Origin: Pseudisothecium myosuroides
Taxonomy: Eukaryota; Streptophyta; Bryopsida; Hypnales; Lembophyllaceae
Length of the DNA: 64,000 bases
Assembly: GCA_951799445.1 (NCBI GenBank)
Contig: OX637297.1
Span: 8,742,001 to 8,806,000 of the forward strand
Direction: 5' to 3'
Positions within the stretch are counted from its first letter, which is position 1. Every line of letters begins with the position of its first letter. The position numbers and the translations under genes were made by a program. Of this stretch, positions 32,042 to 43,900 are shown in pieces. The notes below the pieces were generated by a model. The model was not told the origin of the DNA. It worked only from the letters and a program-made list of their open reading frames with translations, and searched no databases.

Positions 32042-34036
32042 ATGCCACCAAAATCTACTAATACACCCAAGTCAGATAGAGTTCTAAGACCTAAAACAGG
32101 TGGAGGAAGTTCTACTCAACCACATCCGCCAGCTACAACTGTTGAAGAAAGAGTTGGTTCCCCTGAACCTTGGATAGAAAGGGTTGCTGCCCTTAGACCC
32201 TTTGAAGAGGAGATGGAGATCGGGCGAGATGCCCCACCTAGATCGGCAAGACCGCCGGCACCGGATGGAAGACCACCTGAGGCAGCTATAGATCCGGCTA
32301 TTGACCCTATGATGTTACCTAGGGGGTTGCCAATCTTAGTGCCTCAAGGATTGCGGGAAATACCAGTTCCCCACAATCTTCCTCGTTTCTTTGGATCTCA
32401 AGATGATGATCCGGCAGCACATGTTGAGAGATTTGAAGAAATTCTTATTTCTAATCTTGTAACTGACCAAAGATACTATCTTATATGGTTTCCTAACACT
32501 TTGGCAGGAACTGCTTATTCATGGTATCGGTCGCATGAGGCGAAATTTTTTACCACGTGGTTACAATTGCAAGCAGCCTTCTTACGATATTTTCGACCAG
32601 AGACAGGACAACAACAAGCTTTGACGGCATTGACCAACATTCGAAGAGGATCAACTGAAGATATCACATCTTATGTCCGTCGCTTCAACATGGTTTGTAT
32701 CCGTTATGTAGGAAATCTACTAAATAACGGGACCATCCGCCATTACTTCATCCAAGGTATCGACTCATCTTCAACCATTCGAGAGATTCTGTCAAGGAGG
32801 CCTGCAACATTGGAAGATGCAATTCAAGCGGCCCTTGAAATTGAACAAATTGACAAGGAAAACGAGCGCATGGTAAGGAGGGTAGAAGAACCTATTCCTG
32901 CATTTATTCCTGTTCATCCATCCCCATCAAATGCTGGGACTTATCCATATTCTCCACCTAAAGCAGTACCTGTACCATTAGCTAGTAGGGAACCAATGCT
33001 TATGCTAACAGCACCTAACAGTGGACTGGACCAACTCCGTACAGAAATGAGACAGGTCACTAACGAAATGACCAGGTCAGTACAAGAGTTAACAGAGCAG
33101 ATGGCAGGTCTAATTCGAGGTTCAAACCGTCAAGCTCCACCAACCTATCATGAATCGGGATCGCACTCAACCGGAGTTTGGTGCAACAATTGTGGTCAAC
33201 CCAACCACACACCACCATTTTGCCCACTCTTGAAGGACAATCCTCAATCATCTCAGCAAAGGACAAGGGGTCCTTCACAGCAACAACCCTATCGGCATTC
33301 GAACACTCCAAGCCAGGTAAGGCCTACCAATTCTTATGATAGACCAACAAATCCACCTTGCCTGACTTGCAAAGGTAGACATGCTCCTGGACAATGCTGG
33401 GTAGAAAATAATGTGATTTGCGAGCGTTGCGGGGATCATCATCCCACTAATCGATGTAGGGTTCCAGATAAAGTCATACCTCTAGAACCACCTCCTGGGA
33501 ATTATCCTAAGCAAGCTCAAGAGAATCAGAGAGGTGTCCGAATCGTAGAACCGAGAGAAGCAATGGATCCACCAAACATGTATTATGACCATGCTAACCA
33601 CAGGCAAACCCAAAATTCGCCTACTGCTTTACAAACTAATCAAGGAATTATTCCTTTACCATCTACACAGAGTACGCAAGATGCTAGGCTTGTAGAAAGC
33701 AGTGTTATAGGAATTTCTGGAAATAATAACGTCCAGAATTCCATGCTAGTCCAAGTCGATTTTTCAGAAGATGAAAAAGTCCAGGCGTCTCTACCTGCAT
33801 TAGTAGTAACTAGAGGAGGTGCAAAAACCACTTCACCTCAGATAGCTCAGCCAGATGAAGCAGAATACGCAGAGTCTAACTCGTCTAGTGACACGCACTT
33901 ATCATCATCGGATGAATCACCTCACCTCTCTGATTTACAAAACACATTAAAAGACACAGCCAAAGAGGTGAAGTTTGATGAAAATCTACCAAAACGGACC
34001 AAACTTGATGATGATGAGTATCAATTTGTTCAATAG
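32042..34036 (+). CDS. gag: Retrotransposon Gag polyprotein
   Basis: 664 codons from ATG at 32042 to TAG at 34034-34036. A Pro-rich N-terminus is followed by a retrotrans_gag domain at residues about 120-285 (RFFGSQDDDPAAHVERFEEI, FRPETGQQQALTAL, GSTEDITSYVRRF). A CCHC knuckle lies near residue 385 (C-x2-C-x4-H-x4-C), with two shorter C-x2-C-x3-H-x4-C knuckles near residues 440 and 460. The acidic C-terminal tail ends before an amber codon. The pol frame is the same as gag, with a second TAG at 34169-34171, so pol would need suppression, splicing or repair. It forms the particle and binds RNA. The preceding ORF is in a different frame. Confidence 0.92.
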   Translation: MPPKSTNTPKSDRVLRPKTGGGSSTQPHPPATTVEERVGSPEPWIERVAALRPFEEEMEIGRDAPPRSARPPAPDGRPPEAAIDPAIDPMMLPRGLPILVPQGLREIPVPHNLPRFFGSQDDDPAAHVERFEEILISNLVTDQRYYLIWFPNTLAGTAYSWYRSHEAKFFTTWLQLQAAFLRYFRPETGQQQALTALTNIRRGSTEDITSYVRRFNMVCIRYVGNLLNNGTIRHYFIQGIDSSSTIREILSRRPATLEDAIQAALEIEQIDKENERMVRRVEEPIPAFIPVHPSPSNAGTYPYSPPKAVPVPLASREPMLMLTAPNSGLDQLRTEMRQVTNEMTRSVQELTEQMAGLIRGSNRQAPPTYHESGSHSTGVWCNNCGQPNHTPPFCPLLKDNPQSSQQRTRGPSQQQPYRHSNTPSQVRPTNSYDRPTNPPCLTCKGRHAPGQCWVENNVICERCGDHHPTNRCRVPDKVIPLEPPPGNYPKQAQENQRGVRIVEPREAMDPPNMYYDHANHRQTQNSPTALQTNQGIIPLPSTQSTQDARLVESSVIGISGNNNVQNSMLVQVDFSEDEKVQASLPALVVTRGGAKTTSPQIAQPDEAEYAESNSSSDTHLSSSDESPHLSDLQNTLKDTAKEVKFDENLPKRTKLDDDEYQFVQ

Positions 34037-34195
34037 GATACCCCCTATCCTCTTCCAATTCCTAGGGTCAAGTCCAAAAAACGCAAAAGTAGCAATCTTT
34101 CCGTCCCATATAATTTATGGGAAGATCTAGCTAGAGCTAAGGCTGATATTTCTTTTGGACAACTGATCTAGTTAGCTCCTAGTCTACGCAAGCAA

Positions 34196-37156
34196 ATGAA
34201 AGAGGGGGCTACGGTTCACCAAACTTCTAAGAGCGCAACCCAAGTCAATAAAATAGAACCGTTACCTGAACATATACGAGCCAAAGAATCATTTGATGCA
34301 GTAGAAATCGACGTTGAAATTGTTGATAAGATTATAACAGGGGCACTAGTAGATGACGGAAGTGGTGTCAATATCATGCCAGCTTTTACTATGGAAAAGC
34401 TAGGCCTAAAAATCACTCATCCATCATACATAACACTTAAATGCGCAGATCAAAGCTCAGTCAAGACTTTAGGCCGAATTAAAGATCTCCGCATACAGAC
34501 TGGGGGGGTAGATTATCTGGTCACGTTTGAGGTTGTCCAATTGAAAGGAGAAGCTAACGGAGGGTATCCACTACTTCTGGGACGTGGATTCCTCCGCCAA
34601 TGTGGTGGAGTAGTAAATTGGGCTGAAAAACGACCCACATTTACCTATGGACCTGAAAATGCCAGAACTATGGTAGGAAGCATTTCTAAAGGACCAGTAT
34701 TGGAAAAAATCCATGAACTACCTTCTGTTCAATCGATTAGGGCAGAAGCTTTGACTGATTTAAGAACCATTAAAGATCTTGGTCCAGGTCTATATGGTTA
34801 CAAAGATGATGGCGCATTTACGCAATGGCTACAAGATCATCCTTGCTCAAGTGACGATGCTTACGTCATTATTGAAGGAGAACCTTCAGGTCCACTTGAT
34901 AAGGAAGAACCAAGAGAAATGCCTCATAGTATTGAAGTGTCTAATAACGATAACACTTTCTTCCTTGAAATGCTATCTGTCCATAGTCCTGACTCAAGTG
35001 AAGAAACTACATTGGCTAAACCTCAAGAAAAAAATAAAGCATGTAGTTTTTGTACCAACCCTTATTCCGGACAACCTTGTGAAACTAACAAGCAATTGCA
35101 GGAAAATGTTAGCAAGCTAAAACTATCAGGTCAATCACCATCTCTAGTTCACAAGGACTCGGAAAAGAGACGGGTTGTTCGACGTCACAAACAAAGGGAA
35201 AATCATAGTCCATATCAATTGACAACCTCTAACGATATGTCCGATGGCCCTATTGCCATTAGGGATTTTCCTTCGGGAACTAGGCCTCCGATTGGTTGGA
35301 TTGCAGGGATTCACGGAGAATATGGGAATGGACCAGGCAACAAAGAAGAATCCCAAGAAGAAACCTCTGTCTTATTGATTACAGGAATTGAAATTGTCCT
35401 AGATGCTGAGCAAGAATTGGAGGATACAACATACAATGTCATTCCATACGGGATTCACAACTCTTCCATATTATACCAACAAACTCTTCAAGTGAATTCA
35501 CTTGAAGAATCGGAGGATACAAAAAAAGACGTATTTTGGGAAGTTGAAACCATGGAGAAAATTCCAAGCTCTTACGGCATACAACAGCTAAGCCCTGTTC
35601 TAAACTCCCTCCTTTGTACCACTCAATCAGATTCAAACGACACATGTACTATTGGTCTAGATCTGTCACGGTTGTCTCCAAGTGAAAGCATTTGCACTAA
35701 GCAACAATTAAATGAATGTGAGGACATAGAGATAATCCAAGATAAAAATGAGTCAGGCTTGGTACCATTGTTAGATGATCTTTCTGTTCAAGATTGTTAT
35801 CTATTAGAGGTTGATGGTACTCAAACCACGGATTGGGAATCTCTCATGTCTGAAGAGACTCTTTTACCTCCTCTCCATGTCCGCAAAACCTCAGAGGGCT
35901 TACAAATAGGGTCAGATATAGCCACATATCCTCCTGTCCCTAATGATTGGTACCATGGACCAAGCGATCCGGTTCACGTACAAGATTCTGACTGGAAAGA
36001 GATTGATGTTTCTTTTCCAGAAGAAGGACCTAAGATGATCAAAATAGGATCGCATCTAGAGGGAGATGAACTTGAGAGCTATAGGTCTTTGATCATGGAA
36101 TACAGAGATGTATTTGCATGGTCTTATCTTGACCTACGAGGAGTCCCTGCACACATTACGCAACATACTATACCTGTACTTCCAGGTGTTGTACCCGTTA
36201 GACAGAGACAACGGCGAATGAATCCATCATTGCAACTTATAGTCAAAGCAGAAATTGAGCGATTATTGCAGGCTAGGTTCATTAAACCCGTGGAAATTAC
36301 GGAATGGGTTTCACCCATGGTCTTAGTCAAGAAGAAAAATGGTAAGCTTCGAGTATGCGTAGACTATCGCCAACTAAACAAACATACCCGAAAAGATCAT
36401 TTTCCTCTTCCTTTCATCAATACTATTGTAGATGAAGTAGCTGGCAATGAATTGTTTACCTTCATGGATGGATATTCCGGCTATAATCAAATCTCGATAG
36501 CACCTGAGGACTGGTTAAAAACAGCCTTCATTACCCCATGGGGCACCTTTATCTATGTTGTGATGCCTTTCGGTCTCTGCAATGCTCCATCGGCATTCCA
36601 GAGAGTGATGTCTTTCGCATTCTCAGACCTACTGCATAAATCGATGACAGTTTATATCGATGATTTTAGTACCCAGTCTACCAACAAAGACCATCTATTA
36701 TGGGTACGAGAATGCCTTGACCGATGCAGAACTACAGGCATTGCTTTAAACCCTTCTAAACTGTTCTTAGCAGTTAAGAGAGGGATCCTACTCGGATATG
36801 TAGTATCTAAGGAAGGAAAAATGGCCGACCCTGAAAAGGTGGAAGTTATAATAAACCTTCCTCCGCCAACAAATGTTAAAGGGGTGCAACGAGTCTTAGG
36901 ACATACGGGATACTATCGCGATGTTATAGAGGATTATGCTACTCAAGCATTACCTCTAACAAATTTGATTAGGAAATCTGTTAGATTTGATTGGACTCCT
37001 GAGTGCCAGCAACACTATGATGAGCTTAAAAGAAGACTCTCAACTGCGCCGATCTTAAAAGCTCCTGACTGGAACCGTCCGTTCCATGTATATTGTGACG
37101 CCTCTGCAGTAGCAGTAGGCGCCGCACTATGCCAAGTTGCAGAAGATACGGGTTGA
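34196..37156 (+). pseudogene. pol: Pol: protease and reverse transcriptase, ends at a premature TGA
   Basis: Open from just after the TAG at 34169 to a TGA at 37154-37156. Residues are counted from 34196. The protease shows ALVDDGSGVNIMP near residue 50. A long weakly conserved linker spans about 200-640. Reverse transcriptase starts near residue 655, with KLRVCVDYRQLN, FMDGYSGYNQI, MPFGLCNAPSAFQRVM and the catalytic YIDDF at about 820-824 (YVDD in most relatives). The thumb/connection shows LGHTGYYRDVI. RNase H begins with FHVYCDASAVAVGAALC just before the stop. The stop falls between RNase H strands where an Arg or Lys codon is usual. The lineage is non-chromoviral Ty3/gypsy, with Athila/Tat-like traits (DDFS, LGHTGYYR). 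Confidence 0.9.
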
Positions 37157-38068
37157 GAACACCCAATTGCTTATGCTAGTCGCCAATTAACACAAGCAGA
37201 GCGCAATTACAGTACCACTGAGAGAGAATGTCTTGCTATGATATTTTCAGTCAAAAATTACCGACATTATCTCCTCATGAACCAAATAGTCTTCTTTGTG
37301 GATCATATGGCAATCAAATATCTGGTCAACAAACCAGAGCTTAGTGGTAGACTAGCTCGATGGGTTTTGTTGCTCTCAGAATTTGATTATACGGTGGAAT
37401 ACAAGCCCGGCAAAAAACATTTGAGAGCAGATCATCTATCTCGATTGTCCATGGATCTTGGGATTGAAAACATTGATGATGAATTTCCTGATGATCGCCT
37501 CTTTATGGTGAGAGCTGTGCCAATTTGGTATGAACATCTTGCACAGTTTCTAAACTCCCAACAATATCCTGAGGGTTTAGACAAAAATGAACGTCGAAAA
37601 ATCCGGGTTAATAGTACTCACTTCGCCCTAGTGGCAGGTAGGCTATGTCGGCGTGGTATTGATGGGATCCTTCGACGTTGTGTGTCCTATGATGAAGTGG
37701 CATCTATTCTTGAAGCATGTCATGATAGTGCATGTGGTGGCCATTTCTCTGGCCGGCTAACTGCTCAAAAGATACTTCGAGCAGGTTATTTTTGGCCAAC
37801 CTTGTTTGCAGATGCGGAAGCCCATACAAAAGGTTGCGATGCTTGTCAAAGGTACGCACACAATGATACGCGCCTTGACCTTCCACTGCATCCCTTTCTA
37901 CCCATCTCTCTTTTGGAAAAATGGGGTATTGATTATATTGGTCCCTTTGCTCCAATTTCATTGCAAAGAAATCAATATATCATTGTAGCCACTGAATACT
38001 TGACCAAATGGGCAGAAGCTAAGGCAGTAAAGAAAGCGGATGGAAAACAAACTGCCATTTTTCTATGA
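37157..38068 (+). pseudogene. pol: Pol continuation: RNase H and integrase N-terminal half
   Basis: Continues in the same frame as 34196-37156 immediately after the TGA. RNase H is recognised by HPIAYASRQLTQAERNYST and TERECLAMIFSVKNYRHYL, then DHLSRL near 37431-37448. The integrase zinc finger is H-x6-H (HDSACGGHF) and C-x2-C (CDACQ), followed by the first catalytic Asp in IDYIGPF (codon at 37931). A one-base deletion in the T/C-rich stretch at about 38055-38066 moves the rest of integrase to the next frame, and this frame stops at 38066-38068. Confidence 0.88.
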
Positions 38069-38771
38069 AAATATCATATCCCGCTTCGGTTGTCCAAAAA
38101 TCTTGGTCAGTGATCGAGGTACCCACTTCCTCAATGAGACTATCGAACTCATGACTGAGATGTTTCGCATCAATCACCGGAAGACCACACCTTACCATCC
38201 TCAAACTAATGGACATACGGAAAGGGTTAATCAAACCTTGGTTTGCATTCTTCGGAAAACCGCCACTGACAGCAAACGAGATTGGGATATCAAGTTGATT
38301 CCGGCTTTATGGGCGTACCGCACAACCTATAAGGTAACAACACGAACCACGCCCTTTGCATTAATGTATGGAATTGAAGCTATACTACCGATCGAGTTTG
38401 AGGTGCAATCCTTGCGCATCGCCATTGACGAACGTTTAGACGATACTGACTCACTACGAGACCGCCTTGAGCAACTGGAAGCATTGAGTGAGTCTCGAAG
38501 ATTGGCATCTCAACATGTAGAAGCCATCCAGCGTCGAAGAAAGGTAGCATTTGATAAACAAAATAAGGTCCGTACTCTTCAACCGGGCATGTGGGTTATG
38601 GTGCAAGATGCTAGAAAAATGGAATTTCCGGGAAAATTTGATGCTTTGTGGACTGGCCCTTACATTGTAAAGGATGTGTTCCCTAACAATTCCTTGCAAT
38701 TAAAAAACTTGGATGGTTCAGAATTTCCAACTCGAACCAATGGCAGCCGTTGCAAGGAATATAAAGTGTGA
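38040..38771 (+). pseudogene. pol: Integrase C-terminal half, shifted frame
   Basis: Overlaps the previous frame by 29 bp. It carries the second catalytic Asp in LVSDRGTHF (codon at 38112) and the Glu in TERVNQTL (codon at 38220), giving the D-x35-E spacing of integrases. A coiled segment rich in Leu, Arg and Glu follows. The C-terminal GPY/F module reads WTGPYIVKDVFPNNSLQLKN. No chromodomain follows; the frame ends at 38769-38771. The Pol terminus is therefore complete apart from the frameshift. Confidence 0.88.
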
Positions 38772-39519
38772 AAGATAAAATCAGTCTTCAATTATTCATG
38801 GTTGCAATCTTCTTACACATGTCAAAATTAGCAAGATGGTAGATCAAAAGCTTCAATGTGAAGCTACCTAAAACCACCTACTATTGTTAGAAGATTAGCG
38901 TAAAAAGGAAGGCTCATAAAACCTAATCCATGAATCTCTCACCAAATGCCAATCTGTCAAACTACTGGCGCTTCTTTTCTATGAACCGCCAAAATGACAA
39001 CTGGCTAGAGAAGTGTTTAAATTTGCCAACTGATCTAGTATAAAAGCAAGAGGAAACTCTTGTTTTGAATACTAGCAGTTGGCTTGTTGCAGGTATAGTA
39101 GATAGAACGAATGGACCACGGGAGGTATCGTCCGCCATTAGTCTTTCCAGCGGGAGCATTTAGCGTTAGAATTTGTTGTATAGAGAAGCACAACTTCACG
39201 CAGTATCTTATTTCTCATTTTGGGGTTAGATTTCTTAGACAGATTATGCAGCACCCTTGGCCTATATTAGTTCTGGTAGTTACGTACGAGGAAACATGGG
39301 ATTGTGTGATTTATGTATTATACTAGGTCATTTTGAGAGAAACGAGAGGGCTTGGCCAACAAAACCCAGTATATATTTCTATCTGACTGTTTCTATCTCT
39401 CTTTAGTCCAAACTTGCTCCGTCGAGGGAGGAAGGCCGGTTTGAAATCTTTTTTGTCTATAGGTCCAAGCCAACTCCATTTGGGGCGGACAACTAAAGGT
39501 TTAGAAGAGTATAGGGAAG
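38772..39519 (+). other. Retrotransposon 3' untranslated segment
   Basis: No coding support. It contains two units of the TCCAA...GGCGGA-type repeat (39404 and 39460), which recurs at 40471-40680. Confidence 0.5.
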
Positions 39520-40134
39520 ATGGGCCAACCAGACCAAGCCCAGAGGGCATCACCCTCGACATCACAACCTGAGGAGCCTACTCCTATAACACTAACATTG
39601 ATACAGACCACACCTGACAATGCTCTAGAAGCATTGCCTTTGACACCAGTCTTTGAGGAACCAGCACCCGAATCTTCGGAAGAGGTAACATCACGACCTC
39701 TAAAAGAACCAGCATCAGAGCCTCTACATGAACCAATCGCCCAACCAACAGACGAAGAGATTCCGGAGGAGATTTTGGCTCTGTCTCAGTTGCCAAATAT
39801 ACGACGTCGACCACGTGAAGAAGCAGAGCAGCCCGGACGTGAAAACCCCTTGGAGCGAATCCCTCTGGATCAAGAGGTCCAGGGGCCTTGGCCACCAACC
39901 AGAAGATCCTTGATGATCTATTTGGAAAATGGAGTAGATGCTGTAACCGGGTTGGAGGTTATGCTTGAAGGCCAATTTGCAAACATGGATGATTTTTCCA
40001 CCATCACTCGAAATCCAATTGTGGATGGTCAAGAATTCACTGTGTTGGGTACCCTTAACATTTTATCACGAGAACGGCGGGCTATTTATATTTTGGAAGC
40101 AATGCTTCAACTCTTAGCATTCTTCGGAATGTAA
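39520..40134 (+). CDS. Additional 3' ORF of the retrotransposon, unknown function
   Basis: 204 codons, same strand as gag-pol, between integrase and the 3' LTR. Residues 1-95 are Pro/Glu/Ser/Thr-rich with a short PEST-like repeat pattern (EEPTP, EEPAPE, KEPASEP, HEPIAQP). Residues about 125-204 look globular (RRSLMIYLENGVDAVTGLEVM, then an Ile/Leu-rich end, LEAMLQLLAFFGM). No zinc finger, transmembrane helix or envelope feature is seen. Extra 3' frames occur in Tat and Athila elements but I cannot show homology. It is flanked by copies of a ~58 bp repeat, so it could have been acquired as a cassette. No damage is visible in the frame. Confidence 0.5.
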   Translation: MGQPDQAQRASPSTSQPEEPTPITLTLIQTTPDNALEALPLTPVFEEPAPESSEEVTSRPLKEPASEPLHEPIAQPTDEEIPEEILALSQLPNIRRRPREEAEQPGRENPLERIPLDQEVQGPWPPTRRSLMIYLENGVDAVTGLEVMLEGQFANMDDFSTITRNPIVDGQEFTVLGTLNILSRERRAIYILEAMLQLLAFFGM

Positions 40135-40147
40135 ATTGTATGTTGTT

Positions 40148-40155
<8 letters not shown>

Positions 40156-40187
<32 letters not shown>
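40156..40187 (+). repeat. 32-base A tract
   Basis: An uninterrupted run of 32 A residues 21 bp after the 3' ORF stop codon and immediately before the GC-rich Pol III-like unit. It may be a fossil poly(A) tail or a SINE/retroposon junction. Confidence 0.9.
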
Positions 40188-40189
<2 letters not shown>

Positions 40190-40400
40190 GTCGGGAGGGG
40201 CGTCGGTATATAAGCCGCCGCAGCAGTTCGACGGACATCTTCAGCTGCGGCAGCTCGGTGGCGTGTAGAACACAGGCCCTCAATTACCATCCCGACGACG
40301 AGGGTTCGAACTTTGGACCGTCGTCGGGGGCGCCACCCCCTGAGCTAGTGACAAGACGGCAGGAAGCTACTGACTACCACGGCTGGAGACACCTTTTTGA
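40188..40400 (+). mobile_element. Candidate tRNA-related SINE / Pol III unit
   Basis: A sharply bounded GC-rich segment in an AT-rich 3' UTR. A-box-like CGGCAGCTCGGTGG lies at 40248-40261 and a strong B box GGGTTCGAACTTTGG starts at 40302, about 41 bp apart as in tRNA-type promoters. A TATA-like TATATAAG lies upstream (40207), and a T5 run at 40394-40398 could terminate Pol III. No clover-leaf tRNA could be folded with confidence. It could alternatively be part of the element's own UTR. Confidence 0.4.
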
Positions 40401-40973
40401 AGGAAGCTCCTGAACATTTGAGGTCTTAGACCCTCTTCCTTTTGTTTTTTCTTTTTCTTTTTTCTTCTTTTAGTCCAAACTCACTCCGTTGAGGGCGGAA
40501 GGCGGGTTTTGAAATATTTTTTGGCTTTAGGTCCAAATTTGTTCCATCAAAGGCGGACAGGGAACTTTCTTCTATCTTCTACCTCCCCCTTTAGTTCCAA
40601 ACTCACTCCGTTGAGGGCGGAAGGATGGATTTTTACCAGTTATTCTCTATAGATCCAAATCAACTCTGATTGAGGAGGATGGGAAAAGACAGGAAAATTA
40701 AAAACTAGAAACAACATAGAAAATTAAAACAAAAAAACAAAAAAACAAAAAAAACAAAAAACCTTGGATCTTCATCAAAATCTTTTCCAGTTACTAGTCA
40801 ATGTCTTCTATCCTTATCACTCCTTAGAAAACAACTAAAAACTAGATATATCAAAAACAAAGCAAAAAATTGTCTACAATTTTATTAAGCTTGTACATTG
40901 AAAATAGGTGACCGTGTGCCCAATTCTAGATAACAACAAGAGACTCTAGCTTCCTCCGCAGACGGCCGCCATA
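40401..40973 (+). other. 3' UTR of the retrotransposon with repeat units
   Basis: Four further copies of a ~58-61 bp unit (TAG(G)TCCAAA...CTCCGTTGAGGGCGGA) start at 40471, 40529, 40592 and 40650. A CA-rich low-complexity stretch (A5C repeats) lies at about 40728-40762. No clear polypurine tract directly abuts the 3' LTR; the nearest purine-rich runs are the GAGGGCGGAAGG repeats. Confidence 0.55.
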
Positions 40974-43900
40974 TGTGAGCTCCCTGTTTGTCACTTGGGA
41001 CTCACAATCATCTTTTTTCTGTTTTTAATTATTTTGAGTGTAGTTTTATATACAAAAAACCCAAAAAAGAGTGTAAAACCAAAATATGTATGTCACATGC
41101 TATTATAGGTATTTGGTCTTAAATAGAGTATTTCCCTAAATTTAACTAATTATCACATGTAAATAGGATAGAAACCTGTGAATTGTACAAATTGTAGATA
41201 TTTAGTAGAAAAGGCCAATTTACCTGAGAATACCATGCATGTGACAAAATTTGGCTAAAATTGGTCCGAGAGAACTTGGTGAGAAACCTAGAAGCCAGTT
41301 CACGGATAGGTTTCAAGTTCCAATCAATTTTCACTTTCCGTAGAAACTCCAATTGTTAGCTTGCAGGTTGAAGAAACGCAGCACAACCTGATGAAGGAGG
41401 TTTTATATTCAAAGACGATATTTTAGGGATAAATTACATTGGAAGCTTGATGGCAAAGTTGCTTTGCCGAGAGTTCTTTCTATGTAAAAGACTCCCTTAA
41501 ATTGACAATTAAAGGAGATTGTAAAATTTAATTCTCCCTTGACCATTGTGTAAGTCAAGAGATGGACTTACACACCTTTTGTAGAATTCAATGAGAGATT
41601 CTGCAAGAAGTTTCGGAATTTTTTGATCCTCAGAAGATGCTTTTCCGAACGGTCAACCGCCAAAACCTAAGATGGGAAATTCTTGGAAATTACCCAGGTT
41701 GCGGTAAAATCTCACTAAAAATTAGAATAGCTTCTTTTATGTTAATAAGACGCTCCAACAAGTTTCAAGGTATTCCGATTGCCAGAAGTACCCGAATTGA
41801 CAAGATTCTCCTTGTACCGGCAAAATTGAAGATTACGGTGGGAGTTGACCGGCATCCCGGGAGCATACGAATTCGGAATAGGGTCAAAATTAGGTCTTTC
41901 CTTACTCCCTCAAACCTACTAAAGAGCCTAGGCTAGTTACTTTTCTCAGAAAAGTCAAACTCCAGGAACTGGGTTTTTTAACCCATTTTGGTGTTTAGTT
42001 AGCGCTAAGTTTTATTGAGTTTTTGACGTCAAATTAGGGGGTAGAGGGACCCTTGGACTAAAAATGGCCTTCTGAAGCTAATGGCGCAATCCGTTTGTGA
42101 TTTGGAGTTAATCTCCAAAAGTTAGAAAATGGTCCAGTGTAGAAAGTCAAAATTGGTAATTTGAGATTAAAATCTCAAAAGATAGGTTTACCGCAAAGAA
42201 ATGAGAGAAGGTGGGTGCCCTTGGAAGAGTATTTAAGGGGCACCTCTTCTCCTCTCAACTCACCCCTTTAGGTTCATTTTGAACCTCTTTTCAAGTTTTG
42301 GGTCCATTTAGTTGGATTTTGGCCATTTTAGGCCACGTTGCCAAACTCTTGTGTTTTTGGAGCATTTTTAGCTCCATTGTCACTCTTTTTCAAGCTCTCT
42401 TGAAGGACATTGGGGTCCCTTCAAAAGCTTGCCTTGATTTTCTTGTGTTCTTGTGTTTTGTTGAGTTGTTTGAAACATTTTGTTGAGGTTTGAGAAGTTG
42501 TACTAATCCTAGTGGATTCCTCCTTATGTCCGGCTTGCCGCTTGAGGAACCTCTAGTGTCTAACCTTGAGTTTTTCTTTGGTGGATTAGAGAGTGACTAA
42601 CTTGTGTTTGGAATACTATCGTACTAACCGCTACTAACACATGTAAGTAGGTGTGTTTTGTGGAAACTAACCCTTGTTGCCTTTGTCCCCGTATTTCCTT
42701 TTGCACGGCGAAGCTTTGACTTCACATGTTGTGAGTCTATAGAATTTAGATGTGTTTTTCCAAGCACGGCGGAGCTTTGAACCCCCTTTGTTTTAATTTG
42801 TGTCAGTTTGGAGAGAACGGCGAAGCTTTGACTTAGATGTTTAGAAGTCATTAGTATTTTTAGAGAAACCAAAACTACGGCGAAGCTTTGACTTTAGACG
42901 GTTAGGAGTTATTAGTATTTTTGAAGAAATCCAAAAACACGGCGAAGCTTTGGCCTTACTACCCCCAAAACAATTAAGAGTTTCTTTGAACAAAGGTCTC
43001 CTAGGAATTTGAGAGAAAATTCCCACCAAGGTGTATTTTTAAATACATCAAGTTTAGTCTCCTAACACGTGTTTGGAGAATTCAAGTTTAGCCTCCAAAG
43101 TTAGAATTTAAGCCTCCCTAGTTGAATTTGGAAGAAATTGTGAAAGGGTGTCAATCTTATAATTTAGAATGTAAGCATTTAGGAGAAGAAAATTGAGTCC
43201 AAAAGTCGAGAAACCGCATTTGGAAGTCCCAACATTTCCCCCAAAGGGCCTGGATCGACCTGGAGACCAGAATCGAGAGCCCCTAGATCGGAAGCCCAAC
43301 TGAAACGAGGCAAGGGAGCCCCCGAGGTCTGGCCAGTCACGGCATGCCACGTGTCAATGCCACCCCAGCAAGCCAGGGACGGGAAGGGTCCCAGCGAATG
43401 CCGAAGCGCCACGTGGCGACGGGGAAGGAGAGCGCTCCGCCTTGTGCTGCTTGCTCGTGTGGTCTGATCGTTCTGGATTGTCGTTCTGGCCTACCGGTCT
43501 GGCCTTGTGTTGGTCTCTGTATGCTGGCCTATTGGCTTCCGAACTAAAAAAAATTGAGTATCCAGGCATACTTTGGACTCAGGAAAAAAATTGATATTTT
43601 CCCTTGAAAGGAAAACAAAACCTCAAAAAACAAGTAGGATTTAGGAGAAGAGACAAGTAGAATTAAGGAAGATAGGGGGGTGAAGAGGTAGGATAGAAAA
43701 ATTAGAATATCTTAGAGGTAGCGTTTCCATTACCAAAAAGAGCCCAAAAAACATCATAGAAGAAGAAAACCTCTTAGAATTCTCGTAGGACTCTTCAAGC
43801 TCTTGAGCACCACAATTGCAAGTGAGTTGAGAATGGAGAAGGTAGGAGGTTGAAGGAAAATTAGAATTAGGAGGATTTGCTAAGAAATCTTGAAGAGCCA

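Noticed and set aside
38040..38771. Separate integrase gene
   Set aside because: It is the frame-shifted remainder of Pol; catalytic residues are split across the two frames.
39520..40134. Envelope-like gene of the retrotransposon
   Set aside because: No signal peptide, transmembrane helix or glycoprotein feature is visible, so only an unknown extra ORF is claimed.
40240..40330. Functional tRNA gene
   Set aside because: A- and B-box-like motifs are present, but no convincing acceptor stem or anticodon arm could be folded; called a SINE-like candidate instead.
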